The position numbers and the translations under genes are program-made. 64,000 nt of DNA from Nitratiruptor sp. SB155-2 (GTDB lineage: Bacteria > Campylobacterota > Campylobacteria > Campylobacterales > Nitratiruptoraceae): contig NC_009662.1 of the NCBI RefSeq assembly GCF_000010325.1, positions 1,756,501 through 1,820,500 of the forward strand. Direction: 5' to 3'. Below the pieces are notes generated by a model. The model saw only the letters and a program-made list of their open reading frames with translations, was not told the origin of the DNA and made no database searches. Below, in pieces: positions 35,809 through 45,720 of this stretch (the first letter of the stretch is position 1; each line of letters begins with the position of its first letter).

Positions 35809-38800
35809 TTAGTCTCTTTCTCCCCAGCCCCCTCCACCGGGTGTTTTAATGATGAGTCTATCACCAGTTTTTGCAAAAAAGTGGATCTTTCCTCCAAGGT
35901 TCAAGGTTCTACCTTCACGAACAAGATAGTTTTCTCCTCTTTTCCCCTCTTGGCCGCCTGCAAGTCCATATGGAGCAAAAGCTCTGCGCTCCGTCAGCAA
36001 ACTCACCTCAACCGGCTCCAAAAAGCGATATACCCGTTTTACACCCTCTCCACCTCTGTACTTTCCATCTCCACCACTATCTGCTCGTAGGCTAAACTCC
36101 TCTATCATCATAGGAAACCTGCTCTCTATCACTTCAACATCGGTAATTTTCGTATTGGTCATATGAGTATGCACTCCACTTGCCCCGTCACCGTTTGGAG
36201 TCGCTCCAGCCCCACCTGCAATGGTTTCATAATATCCAAAGCGCTCATTTCCAAAGATCACATTGTTCATACACCCTTGGCTTGCCGCAGCTACATTGAA
36301 CGCTTTGAAAATCACATCGACAATACGCTGACTGGTCGTTACATTGCCACCAACGACAGCGAGCTCCTTATCCGGATTTAAAAGAGTCCCTTTTGGTGCG
36401 ATTATTTCAATATCTTGAAGCAGTCCATCGTTGAGGGGAATCTCTTTTTGTAGCATTACCCGAATTGCATATAAAACTGCACTTCTTAACACCGCAAAAG
36501 GGGCGTTTTGATTGCCAAGAAGCTCGGGACTGGAGTCACTAAAATCAAAAATGACTCTTTGAGCTTTGTAAACTTTCAAAGCGATCTTTGCACCACTGTC
36601 CAGATAATCCTCGGCCTGGGCTATATCGATCGAATCGAAAAATGCTTCAACGCTTCTTCGGCTAATGCTTTTAATCGACTCAAAAAACCGTGGAAGCTCC
36701 TTTTTTAAAGGCAGCAAACTCTTTATCCCCTCATTATTGGCGGCAATCTGTGCTTTGATATCGCTGATATTGTCTTCAATGTCTCTTGCACCGGCACTCT
36801 CAAAAATAGATCGCAAGACCTCCTCATTAAAGACTCCCTCCTCTACTACAGGAAAACTTTCAATGATTGCACCCTCTTCATGCAAAAACTTTGAAAATGG
36901 AGGCATACTCCCGGGAACTTTACCACCAATATCGGCATGATGCCCCCTGCTTGCCACCCAAAAAAGGGTTTTGCCATTTTCTATATAAGGCGTTACGACG
37001 GTGATATCCGGTAGGTGCGAACCCCCTTCATAGGGTACATTGGTGATGTAGGTAGCATCTTTATAGCCTTTGGCTATGATAGATTTGACTACACTGCTCA
37101 TAGAGCCCAGATGAACCGGAATATGCGGTGCATTGACGATCAGATCCCCTTGGCCGTCAAAAATAGCACAGCTAAAATCGGCCCTTTCTTTGATATTGAC
37201 ACTTTTGGCGCTCTTTTGCAAAATATCACCCATCTTTTTGGCAATAAACTCGAGACGATTGGAAAGAAGAGCCACTTTTGCTGCTTCAATCACTCTTTCC
37301 TCTTTGCTCTCAACATCGATCACAATATCTCCATACGCATCGATCGATGCGCTGCTTTTTGCATCTAAAACGATAGTGGAGTGTTCCAAAGCTATGAGGG
37401 CCGGACCGGCGATTTCATTGTCTGCTTTGAGTTCGTTAAAAACCGGAACATCTCGCCATCCCTCATCAAAATAGACTCTTGCAACCCTCACTGGCTCCAT
37501 TGCACCTTTAGCAACTGTGGGACGGTTTGGTTTTTGTGTGAGTTTTATGAGGGTCACTTTGACGCTCTCTATCTCGATATCTGAAGTTGGCAAAAAGCCG
37601 AAAATCTCTCGATAGCGCTTTTTAAAATGCTCTTTATAGTTTTCATAGGGAACCTCGATGGAGTTGTTCGTCCCTTTAAAGCGAACAAAAACGGATCGCT
37701 GCTTTTGAAAATCCTCGTACCCTTGCTCCAACTCTTCAAAGAGTTTATCTATATCCGCACGGGCCATCGCTACAAGCTCTTTTTTGACATCGGCATATGC
37801 GATTCCCACAGCAGACAATATACCGCTATGTCTGTGGATGAAAACCTTCCGTATACCAAGTTTTCTAGCAACTCCCACAGCATGCTGCGCTCCCGCTCCG
37901 CCAAAGACGCACAATGTATGCTCTTTTGGATCGTATCCTTTTTTGATGGTAATCTCTTTGATGGCATTTGCCATATGCTCATTGGCCACGTCGATAAATC
38001 CCAAAGCCACCTTTTCGATCGATTTGCCAAGTTTCTTTGCCAAAGGTACAAAAGCTTCTTTCGCAGCCTCCACATCCAATGGTTCTTTGCCACTTTTGCC
38101 AAAAATTTTTGGCAAAAACTCTGGATTAAGTCTTCCGGTAACGGCATTGGCGTCACTCACACTCAAAAATCCATTTTTTCCGTAACACACGGGTCCTGGG
38201 TCACTTCCACTGCTCTCGGGACCTACGACGAACATCCCCTCCTTTTCAAAAAGCCTGCTTCCTCCACCGGCAGCTACCGTGTGGATATCCACCATCGGAT
38301 AAAAAATATTGCATCCTGCCACCTCATCGCTCATTTTGAGTTCAATCTTTCCGTCATAACGGCTCACATCGGTACTGGTCCCACCCATATCAAAGCCTAT
38401 CAAAGGCTCCCCATTATAGATACTAGAGAGTGCCACTACACCACCTGCTGGACCACTCAAAAGAGCGTTGACGCCGCGAAACTCCTCGGGAGTGCAAAGG
38501 CCTCCATCGCTTTTGATGAAAAGGATTCGTTTTTGATCAATTTCCACACCCTTTAAGATTTTCTGGACATACTCTCGAACAACCGGGGTCAAATAGGCAT
38601 CAACCACCGTTGTATCGGCTCTATCGATCGCTTTTTGCAAAGGTATCACTTCACCGGAGAGCGTTACCTCATAGCCATTCAATTGCTCTTTTATCTTTGT
38701 TTCATGGATAGGATGTAAGTAGCTATGCAGCAGCATCACCGCTACATGCTTATATGTTGGAGTCGGTATATGCTGTAAAGGTATTGCAACCACTGGTTCG

Positions 38801-39186
38801 CCATTTTGTAAAATAAGTCTCTCATCAACTTCCAGTACCTCTTTATATAACGGCTTCGGCTTTTTGATATCCAGTGCAAAAAGATCGCTTCTATTTTGAT
38901 AACGTATCTCTAAAATGTCTTTAAATCCTTTCGTGACCAAAAAGGTTAGATCCACTCCTTTTCGTTCAAGCAACGCATTTGTCGCTACCGTCGTTCCAAG
39001 TCGTATCCACTCGATATCTTCCCAACTTCTTCCCAGCTCATCTAAAATTAGCTTGATTCCGTAACTGTTGGAGTCTTCATACAAAGGGCTTTCACTCAGA
39101 ATCTTTTTTGTTACAATTCTCTCATCATCGACAATGGCATAGATATCGGTAAATGTTCCCCCTCTATCGATTGCTATTTTGATCAT
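35809..39186 (-). CDS. Fused hydantoinase/oxoprolinase (HyuA-HyuB type)
   Basis: A 1125-residue cytoplasmic enzyme. The N-terminal half is the HyuA ATP-binding domain with [14 protein letters not shown] (residues 5-18), [13 protein letters not shown] and [16 protein letters not shown]. The C-terminal half, from about residue 620, is HyuB-like with [16 protein letters not shown] and a glycine-rich end ([13 protein letters not shown]). Family members hydrolyse 5-oxoproline or N-substituted hydantoins with ATP. The arrangement as one chain resembles eukaryotic-type 5-oxoprolinase. The substrate here is not certain. Confidence 0.9.
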   Translation of the reverse strand: MIKIAIDRGGTFTDIYAIVDDERIVTKKILSESPLYEDSNSYGIKLILDELGRSWEDIEWIRLGTTVATNALLERKGVDLTFLVTKGFKDILEIRYQNRSDLFALDIKKPKPLYKEVLEVDERLILQNGEPVVAIPLQHIPTPTYKHVAVMLLHSYLHPIHETKIKEQLNGYEVTLSGEVIPLQKAIDRADTTVVDAYLTPVVREYVQKILKGVEIDQKRILFIKSDGGLCTPEEFRGVNALLSGPAGGVVALSSIYNGEPLIGFDMGGTSTDVSRYDGKIELKMSDEVAGCNIFYPMVDIHTVAAGGGSRLFEKEGMFVVGPESSGSDPGPVCYGKNGFLSVSDANAVTGRLNPEFLPKIFGKSGKEPLDVEAAKEAFVPLAKKLGKSIEKVALGFIDVANEHMANAIKEITIKKGYDPKEHTLCVFGGAGAQHAVGVARKLGIRKVFIHRHSGILSAVGIAYADVKKELVAMARADIDKLFEELEQGYEDFQKQRSVFVRFKGTNNSIEVPYENYKEHFKKRYREIFGFLPTSDIEIESVKVTLIKLTQKPNRPTVAKGAMEPVRVARVYFDEGWRDVPVFNELKADNEIAGPALIALEHSTIVLDAKSSASIDAYGDIVIDVESKEERVIEAAKVALLSNRLEFIAKKMGDILQKSAKSVNIKERADFSCAIFDGQGDLIVNAPHIPVHLGSMSSVVKSIIAKGYKDATYITNVPYEGGSHLPDITVVTPYIENGKTLFWVASRGHHADIGGKVPGSMPPFSKFLHEEGAIIESFPVVEEGVFNEEVLRSIFESAGARDIEDNISDIKAQIAANNEGIKSLLPLKKELPRFFESIKSISRRSVEAFFDSIDIAQAEDYLDSGAKIALKVYKAQRVIFDFSDSSPELLGNQNAPFAVLRSAVLYAIRVMLQKEIPLNDGLLQDIEIIAPKGTLLNPDKELAVVGGNVTTSQRIVDVIFKAFNVAAASQGCMNNVIFGNERFGYYETIAGGAGATPNGDGASGVHTHMTNTKITDVEVIESRFPMMIEEFSLRADSGGDGKYRGGEGVKRVYRFLEPVEVSLLTERRAFAPYGLAGGQEGKRGENYLVREGRTLNLGGKIHFFAKTGDRLIIKTPGGGGWGERD

Positions 39187-39239
39187 TTGTAACCTTCTTG
39201 TTAAAATCTTTGGATATTATAGTGCAAGAAGGAGTGAAA

Positions 39240-40616
39240 ATGACAAAAATCGTTGCGACAATTGGACCAAGTTCAATTGAAAAAATAGACAAACTCATTC
39301 TTGCCGGAGTCAATGTTTTTCGGCTCAACTTCAGTCACGCCGATCACAAAACCCATAAAGCATCTATCAAAAAAATTCGAGAAACGGCTAAGAAACTTGG
39401 TACAAAAACGGCCATTTTACAAGATATCAGCGGTCCTAAAATTCGAATCGGCGAGGTTGATGGCATTTTGGAACTCAGCAAAGGCGACAAAATTCGCCTT
39501 GTCAAAACACATCCAAAATCAAAATATGACCTGACACTCAGTTATCCGCAAATTATCGATGATCTAGAAGTTGGCGAGTATGTCTTCTTCGCCGATGGAA
39601 CCATCCGGACAAAAGTGATCGAAAAAGATAGCGACAGCGTTACACTCCTTGTCAAAAATCCAGGAGTCCTTTCAAGCAGAAAAGGTGTCAACTTTCCCCA
39701 CTCCAATCTGCGTCTTAGCGCCATTACACCAAAAGATGAGAAAGATTTACGATTTGGAGCCAAAGAGGGTGTGGATATCGTTGCAATCAGTTTTGTCAAC
39801 AGTGCTCAAGATATCAAAAAAGCGCGTTCCATTCTAGCCCAAGAGGAAGCAAATCCATGGATTGTTGCCAAGATAGAAACGAAAAAAGCGGTGGAAAACC
39901 TTGAATCGATTTTGCAAGCAAGCGATGGGGTCATGGTGGCTAGAGGCGATCTTGGCATAGAGGTGGGCATCGAAAAGGTTCCCGTAATTCAAAAACGTAT
40001 CATCAAAGAGGCCAACCGATTAGGAAAACCTGTCATTACTGCAACACAGATGTTACTTTCTATGGTCAACTCCCCTTTTCCAACACGAGCGGAAGTGAGT
40101 GATGTGGCCAATGCAGTGATAGATGGAAGCGATGCGGTGATGCTCAGTGACGAGACGACTGTAGGCAAATATCCGGTTGAGGCGGTACAGACCCTACGAA
40201 AAGTCATCGATGAGACCATGAGCATCTATCCATTTTACAAACGCTATGAAGGAAAAGATGTCGATGCCATCGCCGGTAGCGTTGCTGATCTATGCCGCTC
40301 AATAAACCCAAAAGCGATCGTCTCCTTTACAAGCAGCGGTACAACGGTCAAAAGCATTGCAAAATATCGCCCCAATGCTCCTATCATCGCTGTTACACAC
40401 GATAAAAAGACTTCCCATAAACTTTCGCTGGTATGGGGAGTACAAACCGTTTTGGAGATGCCAAAAATCAAAAATCCAGAGCATCTCATTCAAAAGTTTC
40501 TCGATACAGCCTTGAGAGAAGAGTTTCTCTTTTTGGGCGATAAAGTTATCATCACGATGGGGAGTATCGTAGGGAAAGAGGGGACCACAAATATGATTCG
40601 AGTGGTTGAGATATAA
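39240..40616 (+). CDS. pyk: Pyruvate kinase
   Basis: 458 residues from the ATG at 39240, chosen for SD AAGGAG and because MTKIVATIGPSS is the normal N-terminus; the frame extends 42 bp further upstream without support. VFRLNFSHADHKTHK, the signature IVAKIETKKAVENLESILQ, GVMVARGDLGIEVGIE and PVITATQMLLSMV identify the enzyme, which converts PEP and ADP to pyruvate and ATP. Length is standard. It is divergent from the hydantoinase gene. Confidence 0.96.
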   Translation: MTKIVATIGPSSIEKIDKLILAGVNVFRLNFSHADHKTHKASIKKIRETAKKLGTKTAILQDISGPKIRIGEVDGILELSKGDKIRLVKTHPKSKYDLTLSYPQIIDDLEVGEYVFFADGTIRTKVIEKDSDSVTLLVKNPGVLSSRKGVNFPHSNLRLSAITPKDEKDLRFGAKEGVDIVAISFVNSAQDIKKARSILAQEEANPWIVAKIETKKAVENLESILQASDGVMVARGDLGIEVGIEKVPVIQKRIIKEANRLGKPVITATQMLLSMVNSPFPTRAEVSDVANAVIDGSDAVMLSDETTVGKYPVEAVQTLRKVIDETMSIYPFYKRYEGKDVDAIAGSVADLCRSINPKAIVSFTSSGTTVKSIAKYRPNAPIIAVTHDKKTSHKLSLVWGVQTVLEMPKIKNPEHLIQKFLDTALREEFLFLGDKVIITMGSIVGKEGTTNMIRVVEI

Positions 40617-40740
40617 CTAAACTAACAAATTTTAATGATACAAGAGCGCTAGAAAAATAGACTAGCCCCGTAAGGAGACTTTAGTGTTTGTAATTTTTAG
40701 CTCCTGTGAAATGGCAAAAATTTATGGTTTATTTCATCAA
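40617..40740. other. Gene-free interval with two short hairpins
   Basis: 124 bp between convergent pyk and a small membrane protein gene. GCTAG...CTAGC and AGGAG...CTCCT can each form 5-bp stems. No T-run makes either a textbook terminator. I see no ORF or known RNA family. Confidence 0.4.
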
Positions 40741-40932
40741 TTAGTACATACGCATATGCATTGGTATCATAAATCCGGTAAAAATAGCTCCAAAAATAAA
40801 CGAAAAGAACCAAAAAATTACATATAATATAAGCATAGCCGGTATGGAGGCCAGTGCCAACTTCACCATGAACCAGACAAGGTCCCAAAATGGCACCTTT
40901 AAACCTGTAATAATCACTTCATTTTTCTCCAT
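40741..40932 (-). CDS. Small integral membrane protein of unknown function
   Basis: A 63-residue protein with a short cytoplasmic N-terminus and one or two transmembrane helices (FMVKLALASIPAMLILYVIF and FFSFIFGAIFTGFMI). GGAG lies upstream of the ATG, and the gene starts 3 bp after the preceding stop. No known family is recognised. It probably belongs to the operon with the next two upstream genes (127-residue-type membrane protein and NirDL-like decarboxylase). Confidence 0.7.
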   Translation of the reverse strand: MEKNEVIITGLKVPFWDLVWFMVKLALASIPAMLILYVIFWFFSFIFGAIFTGFMIPMHMRMY

Positions 40933-40935
40933 AAT

Positions 40936-41292
40936 TCACTCCACTACGCATTCTCTGATATTGTATCCTCTTGGAAAATCAGGATGAACAAACTCGCCGT
41001 TTTTTATCTTCCATTCACCTTTATTGATCAAAACATACCCTATTTTGTTTGTCTTATCAAGACATAAGATGTTTTTCCCTGCTTCAAAGGCTTCCTGTAC
41101 AGTTTTTATGTGATGCATACGCCAATTGTAATGAGCGATCAATGCAACGACCAAAAAAATTCCCAAACCACTCAATATCTTCTTCGCATTGAGTTCAACA
41201 AAAGGTCTAGTTACTATAAATAGCGCAATACCAAAGATAAAAAGTGAAATAAGAATATAGACAAACTCCTCTTTAAAAAAATCAACCACCAT
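40936..41292 (-). CDS. Small membrane protein of unknown function
   Basis: 118 residues from the ATG at 41292, selected for SD GGGAG about 7 bp upstream (a longer frame to 41319 lacks one). Two transmembrane helices (about 10-32 and 38-57: YILISLFIFGIALFIVT and ILSGLGIFLVVALIAHY) are followed by a soluble domain of about 60 residues. The family is not recognised. It overlaps the end of the NirDL-like gene by 11 bp. Confidence 0.7.
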   Translation of the reverse strand: MVVDFFKEEFVYILISLFIFGIALFIVTRPFVELNAKKILSGLGIFLVVALIAHYNWRMHHIKTVQEAFEAGKNILCLDKTNKIGYVLINKGEWKIKNGEFVHPDFPRGYNIRECVVE

Positions 41293-42274
41293 ACTGCTGC
41301 TCCCATTCTTTAAACGCATCGCTAAAATAACGAATACGCTGTTTTTTAAATTCTCTTGTCGAGTAGAGATATCGATACTCTTTGGGCGCTATCTCCGCTT
41401 CTATCTCTTTTACGACAGCCTCCACCTCTTCTTTACTTTTACCATGAATCATACTAAAAAGCGGATAGGGCCAGTTGGGATAGGTAGGCCGAAGATAGCA
41501 GTGACTCACCGCACTAAATTCGGCAACCTTTTGGCCAATCTCCTGGGCTTTTTCTTCATCCACACTCCAAACCACCATGGCATTGGCGTTAAATCCAGCT
41601 TTTCTATGATACAAAATCGAGGCAAAACGGCGCATATAGCCACCATCTTGCAATCGTTGTACCTCCTGCTGCAGCTCTTCATAACTCAACCCGAGTTTTT
41701 GTACAATCTTTTCAAAAGGCTCGGCAACCGGTTCGATATCTTCTTGCAGCTCTTTTATGAGCTTATAATGGACTGGTTCAAGCTCGAAATCTATTTTTTT
41801 CTTTTTTGTCACTTTTTCCTTTTTGGATTTTTTGCCAGCAACATCGAGCTGCACCTGTATCTTGAACATCTTTTTTGTAGGTAGGATAATGTACTCTTTG
41901 GCATTGGTTCGCTGTGCCATAAGCGCAACCGTCTTTTCAAGCCCCAAACGGCTATCGGGCTCTACGGCTATGGTAAACCAAAGATTAAAATCGTGGTCTC
42001 TTTCATAGTTGTGCGAAACGCCTGGATGGGTATTGACAAATGCTGCTGCTTTTTCAATATCATCTACTTGAAATGCCACAAGACTGGATCGATACCCTAA
42101 AGATTTTGTATCAAATATCGCTGAAGTTTGGCGTATGATTCTCTCTTCTTTGAGCTTTCTATATGTATCTAAGACCTCTTCCTCTGTCACACCCAGCTCA
42201 TTGGCCAAGTGTGCGAATGGTCTTTTCGTAACGGGAAACTCTTTTTGTATGAGAGTTAGCAGCTCTTTTTCCAT
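41282..42274 (-). CDS. nirDL: Fused sirohaem decarboxylase (NirDL-like, Lrp/AsnC fold)
   Basis: A 330-residue protein made of two tandem Lrp/AsnC-like units of about 150 residues, each with a winged helix and a ferredoxin-like domain, joined by a lysine-rich linker (KKSKKEKVTKKKK). Motifs VSHNYERDHDFNLWFTI (unit 1) and VSHCYLRPTYPNWPYPLFSM (unit 2) match NirD/NirL or AhbA/B sirohaem decarboxylases, with the His and Tyr residues involved in decarboxylation. It converts sirohaem to didecarboxysirohaem on the way to haem d1, or to haem b via the Ahb route. Given nirS nearby, haem d1 synthesis is favoured. Confidence 0.88.
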   Translation of the reverse strand: MEKELLTLIQKEFPVTKRPFAHLANELGVTEEEVLDTYRKLKEERIIRQTSAIFDTKSLGYRSSLVAFQVDDIEKAAAFVNTHPGVSHNYERDHDFNLWFTIAVEPDSRLGLEKTVALMAQRTNAKEYIILPTKKMFKIQVQLDVAGKKSKKEKVTKKKKIDFELEPVHYKLIKELQEDIEPVAEPFEKIVQKLGLSYEELQQEVQRLQDGGYMRRFASILYHRKAGFNANAMVVWSVDEEKAQEIGQKVAEFSAVSHCYLRPTYPNWPYPLFSMIHGKSKEEVEAVVKEIEAEIAPKEYRYLYSTREFKKQRIRYFSDAFKEWEQQYGG

Positions 42275-42381
42275 CCGAAGCCTCTTTTTTCTTTTATTGT
42301 ATTTGTTTTATACTTTGGTTTCCTTGATAGCTGTCAAAATCCTTCCTTTCAAGTTTGGCTATCATTACATAAAGGAGAAAT

Positions 42382-42957
42382 ATGAGCTTTTTCCCCGCTT
42401 TACTCAAACTGCAAAGCAGACGTATCTTGGTTATCGGTGGTGGGAAGATTGCAGGCGATAAAATTTCGCATCTTCTGGATTTCACACAAAACATCACCAT
42501 CATCGCCCCTCATATTGATGCTCGAGTGTTGCAGATGGCTCAAGAAAATGGTCTGCAGATCATCCAAAGAGAGTACCAAAAAGGGGATGTCAAAGGTTTT
42601 TTTATCGTTATCGTCGCAGTGGATGATCTTGAGGTACAAAAAGAGGTTTTCAACGAGTGTCATCAAGAAGGGGCTCTTTGCAATGCAGTGGATAGCATAG
42701 AGTATTGCGATTTTATCTTTCCCTCCTATATCAAAGAGGGTGATCTCATCATCGCTTTTTCTACCAGTGGAGCTTCTCCTGCACTGTCCAAATATCTCAG
42801 GCGAGCCATCCAAAAGCTTTTGCCTAAAGATATCGCTCGATTTATCGAAGAGATAAAAGCCTTACGCCAAAAACTGCCTAAAGGCAAGGAACGCATGCAA
42901 CTCCTTGATAGTAAAGCCAAAGAGTATATTCAAAACTATTTTACAAAGGATAATTGA
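42382..42957 (+). CDS. Precorrin-2 dehydrogenase / sirohydrochlorin ferrochelatase (Met8/CysG N-domain type)
   Basis: A 191-residue enzyme. The NAD-binding motif RILVIGGGKIAGDKISHL (about residues 14-31) and the dimer/active-site region LIIAFSTSGASPALSKYLR are typical of the Met8p/CysG-B family, which oxidises precorrin-2 and inserts iron to give sirohaem. SD AAAGGAG. It is divergent from the NirDL-like gene, and so feeds it with substrate; the methyltransferase that makes precorrin-2 is at 53.7 kb. Confidence 0.9.
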   Translation: MSFFPALLKLQSRRILVIGGGKIAGDKISHLLDFTQNITIIAPHIDARVLQMAQENGLQIIQREYQKGDVKGFFIVIVAVDDLEVQKEVFNECHQEGALCNAVDSIEYCDFIFPSYIKEGDLIIAFSTSGASPALSKYLRRAIQKLLPKDIARFIEEIKALRQKLPKGKERMQLLDSKAKEYIQNYFTKDN

Positions 42958-43331
42958 TGTTTAGTAGAAAAATCTTATGGGCCTTTTTCTTCGCGTTCTT
43001 GTTTGTTAGCTTCATCGCATTTTATTCCAATTTACCCGAGCCAAAAAACAAAAGAGTCTACACCGAACTTTTGCAATATTTTCCCTATAAAATCGAAAAA
43101 GAACTTGGCGGCATCGATATCGTAGATAAACGAACAGGTAAAGATCTTGATATCGCCAATGCTCAAGTCTACCTAGCGTATGACGCGATGCTGAAAAAGT
43201 GGGGAAAAACGCATTTACGGCTCAAAGGGTCCAATCTCATCGTTTTGGACGATACAGGAAAAGAGATCGGACAAATCACCCTTCATACCCAAAAAGAGGT
43301 TGCATGGGTACGAAAGTTTTTTGGACTCTAA
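42957..43331 (+). CDS. Membrane-anchored hypothetical protein
   Basis: 124 residues from the ATG at 42957, which overlaps the upstream stop (TGATG). A signal anchor (ILWAFFFAFLFVSFIAFY) is followed by a periplasmic domain of about 100 residues with no cysteines and no family I recognise. It is co-transcribed with the precorrin-2 dehydrogenase gene. It is convergent with the NosL-like gene, with a 2-bp gap. Confidence 0.75.
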   Translation: MFSRKILWAFFFAFLFVSFIAFYSNLPEPKNKRVYTELLQYFPYKIEKELGGIDIVDKRTGKDLDIANAQVYLAYDAMLKKWGKTHLRLKGSNLIVLDDTGKEIGQITLHTQKEVAWVRKFFGL

Positions 43332-43333
43332 AA

Positions 43334-43789
43334 CTATGGCATATCAAGATATTTGATAAGCCCAATGCCCTTATGGACGATCTCTGGAAATGTCAAAATT
43401 TTTGTACCACCATATTTTAATCGAAAGATATTGAGTGCATCTTTATTTCTCACAGGAATCAGGTCGTCACCTTTTGGCCCTTGGAGACGACTGCCAAAAA
43501 CATAGGTGGCACCCTCGGCTTTGATCCAATCTCCGCTAATGTAGTCTTTTACCATCAACTTTTTAAAATCGGTCTCTTTTGTGATATTGTATTCAGGAAA
43601 CTCAAAAGGTCGCAGATAAAAATAAAACATCGACTTAGGACAGCAAAACAGGACCGATTTTTCATTTGCAAGTTCTATTTTTGCTTGAAACCTGGGATAT
43701 TTGTTCACATCGATATGATAGACGGGGTCTTTGACAACCTCAGCAAAAAGTGCAACGACAAACAGAATAAGCACCACGATACGTTTCAT
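43334..43789 (-). CDS. NosL-like exported protein (second NosL-family member)
   Basis: A 151-residue protein with a signal peptide (MKRIVVLILFVVALFAEV). SVLFCCPKSMFYFYLRPFEF, VKDYISGDWIKAEGATYVFG and DALNIFRLKYGGTKILTF match the NosL/MerB-like fold: a CC pair and Met residues in place of NosL's CxxCxM. It is exported without a lipobox, unlike the true nosL upstream. It closes the nos cluster, so a role in copper handling for NosZ is likely but inferred. Confidence 0.75.
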   Translation of the reverse strand: MKRIVVLILFVVALFAEVVKDPVYHIDVNKYPRFQAKIELANEKSVLFCCPKSMFYFYLRPFEFPEYNITKETDFKKLMVKDYISGDWIKAEGATYVFGSRLQGPKGDDLIPVRNKDALNIFRLKYGGTKILTFPEIVHKGIGLIKYLDMP

Positions 43790-43800
43790 AACCCCTCCTC

Positions 43801-44628
43801 TTATAAAAGATCTCGTTTTTTGAAAAAGTAATACCCAAGTGCCGCAAAGAAAAAGCCCACAAACAGCGGATAAAAAAAAGCATACAAAATAAATGGCGTA
43901 TGGCCAAAATTATCGAGTAAAAAGTACGCCACCGGTCCCATGACAGTAAGTTCTGGATCAAAAAGACTCATCGCTCCTACACGGAACACTTCCAAAGGAT
44001 TAAGGAGAGCTATGGATATGATCACCTCATCACTCCATCTGTTGGCAAGCATGAGTCCGATCAATGCAATATCCAAAAAGGCTAAAAGCATAATCCATAC
44101 AACAAAACTTGCTCCAAGAGCTACATCATGCGATTTTACAATGGTAGAGATGAAAAAGGCTATTCCCAAAAAGGCAGCACACATGCTAAAAAGAAATGCA
44201 CTGTAAACCAGAAGCATTTTCCATGGCAATTCACCACCCTTAAAGACTCCCCATACCACACCTAAAATGAGCGCCAAAAAAACTGGAACAAAAACGATAA
44301 AAAATCTACCAAGCATTTTCCCCCAGTAATACTCTTTCAACGATACAGGGAAAGAGAGCATATACTCCAGTATCGCACTCTCTCTATCGCCAGAAATGGA
44401 TTTTACTGTAGTGATCAAAATAAAAATAGGCAATATCACGATAGTCACTTGCATATAGACAAGCAGTAGCCTACTAAGTCCAGTGAAACCCATCACGACG
44501 CTATCGGTAATGCCTGTGATGAAAAAGAGGGCCATCAAACCGCCAAAGACCAACAGGTAGACAAGAAACCACCGGCTTCTTGTTGACTCTTTGATATCCA
44601 GTTTAGAAATGAGGAATAGATTTTTCAA
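43801..44628 (-). CDS. nosY: ABC transporter permease NosY
   Basis: A 275-residue inner-membrane protein with six predicted helices and a soluble loop. SGDRESAILEYMLSFPVSLKEYYWGKMLGR is split over the ABC-2 coupling region, typical of NosY. It works with the NosF ATPase and NosD in assembling the CuZ centre of nitrous oxide reductase. It overlaps nosL by 4 bp. Confidence 0.92.
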   Translation of the reverse strand: MKNLFLISKLDIKESTRSRWFLVYLLVFGGLMALFFITGITDSVVMGFTGLSRLLLVYMQVTIVILPIFILITTVKSISGDRESAILEYMLSFPVSLKEYYWGKMLGRFFIVFVPVFLALILGVVWGVFKGGELPWKMLLVYSAFLFSMCAAFLGIAFFISTIVKSHDVALGASFVVWIMLLAFLDIALIGLMLANRWSDEVIISIALLNPLEVFRVGAMSLFDPELTVMGPVAYFLLDNFGHTPFILYAFFYPLFVGFFFAALGYYFFKKRDLL

Positions 44629-45113
44629 TGTTGCTCCATATGCATTTTGTGCATTTTTCTTTTTTTGATCGTTTTTTCCATCTCTTCATAGCTAAGTCCT
44701 TTATCCCCTGCCTCACTCGGCAAAAGTGCTCCATATCCAAAATCCATCGGTGTGGTATAGCCTTTAACGTAGCGGGCTTTTTTCGCATCGATCCATTTCC
44801 CGGTTTTGGCATCGGTAATCCAAACTTTGACGATATGGATATCTGGATGCGAACGCTTCCAAAGAACATAACATCCTATATCATCAAACCTATATACTTT
44901 TTGGTGATCATCCACAGCTTGCACAGCGAACTTTCGCTCACTGATTGCCATCTTACAGCGATCACATAGATCTCTATCCCAATGAATCGGTGGCGGTTCT
45001 TTGGTATAGTCCTTTTTCGAACAGCCTGTCACAAAAAAGAGTCCAACCATCAAGAGTTGTGCCAATAAAAAACTCCAAACTTTAAATCCTTTCATCTTCC
45101 ACCACCTTTCCAA
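44625..45113 (-). CDS. nosL: Copper-binding lipoprotein NosL
   Basis: A 162-residue lipoprotein: signal with lipobox MVGLFFVTGC (Cys31). LCDRCKMAISERKFAVQ holds the CxxCxM copper-binding motif (about residues 49-54), and GKWIDAKKARYVKGYTTPMDFGYGA is the conserved NosL core. The C-terminus HKMHMEQH is a further potential Cu(I) site. It delivers copper to apo-NosZ through the NosDFY complex. It overlaps nosF by 32 bp. Confidence 0.93.
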   Translation of the reverse strand: MERWWKMKGFKVWSFLLAQLLMVGLFFVTGCSKKDYTKEPPPIHWDRDLCDRCKMAISERKFAVQAVDDHQKVYRFDDIGCYVLWKRSHPDIHIVKVWITDAKTGKWIDAKKARYVKGYTTPMDFGYGALLPSEAGDKGLSYEEMEKTIKKRKMHKMHMEQH

Positions 45114-45720
45114 GATCCATATAGATCTTTCTATTGATCAATGATTCCACCTCTTCCAATCGATGCGTAATGTAGATCGTAGTCACTTTTGGATCCAAAC
45201 CCTCAAGTAATCCATAAAATCGCTCTCTCGCCTTTGGATCTAGATTTGCCGTAGGTTCATCAAATATCAAAATATCGCTTCGTTTCGCCAAGGCAATGGA
45301 AATAAGCATTTTTTGTTTCATACCGCCACTCAATTTAAAAAAAGGTTTGGAGAGATTTTTCTCTAAAGCAAGATCCATCTTTTTAGCCTCTTGCTCTATA
45401 TACTCTTTGTTAACCCCGGAACTTTTTGAGACATACTCCATCAGTTCTGTTAAACTAAGCTTGATGGGAGGAGGGGTTTGTGGAATGAAGCTGATATGGC
45501 GTAAAACCTCTTGCCGCTCCTTGATAGGATCGGCTCCATTGACGCGAATGGAACCGCTATCAAGATGATAAAATCCCAAAATGGAGCGTACAAGCGTTGT
45601 CTTCCCGGCTCCATTAGGCCCCATCAAAGCGATCTTGTCACCATCTTTGATAGTCAAATCGATCCCATCTAATACATTGACATCTAAAAAACGTTTTGTA
45701 GCTTGGCATACTTCTATCAT
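45082..45720 (-). CDS. nosF: ABC transporter ATPase NosF
   Basis: A 212-residue ATPase: Walker A GPNGAGKTT (about 35-43), Q-loop region ISFIPQTPPP, signature LSGGMKQK and Walker B DILIFDEPTANLDP, with H-loop TIYITHR. It powers NosY in NosZ maturation. It overlaps nosH by 4 bp. At 212 residues it is shorter than many NosF (about 300), lacking the C-terminal extension. Confidence 0.93.
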   Translation of the reverse strand: MIEVCQATKRFLDVNVLDGIDLTIKDGDKIALMGPNGAGKTTLVRSILGFYHLDSGSIRVNGADPIKERQEVLRHISFIPQTPPPIKLSLTELMEYVSKSSGVNKEYIEQEAKKMDLALEKNLSKPFFKLSGGMKQKMLISIALAKRSDILIFDEPTANLDPKARERFYGLLEGLDPKVTTIYITHRLEEVESLINRKIYMDLGKVVEDERI

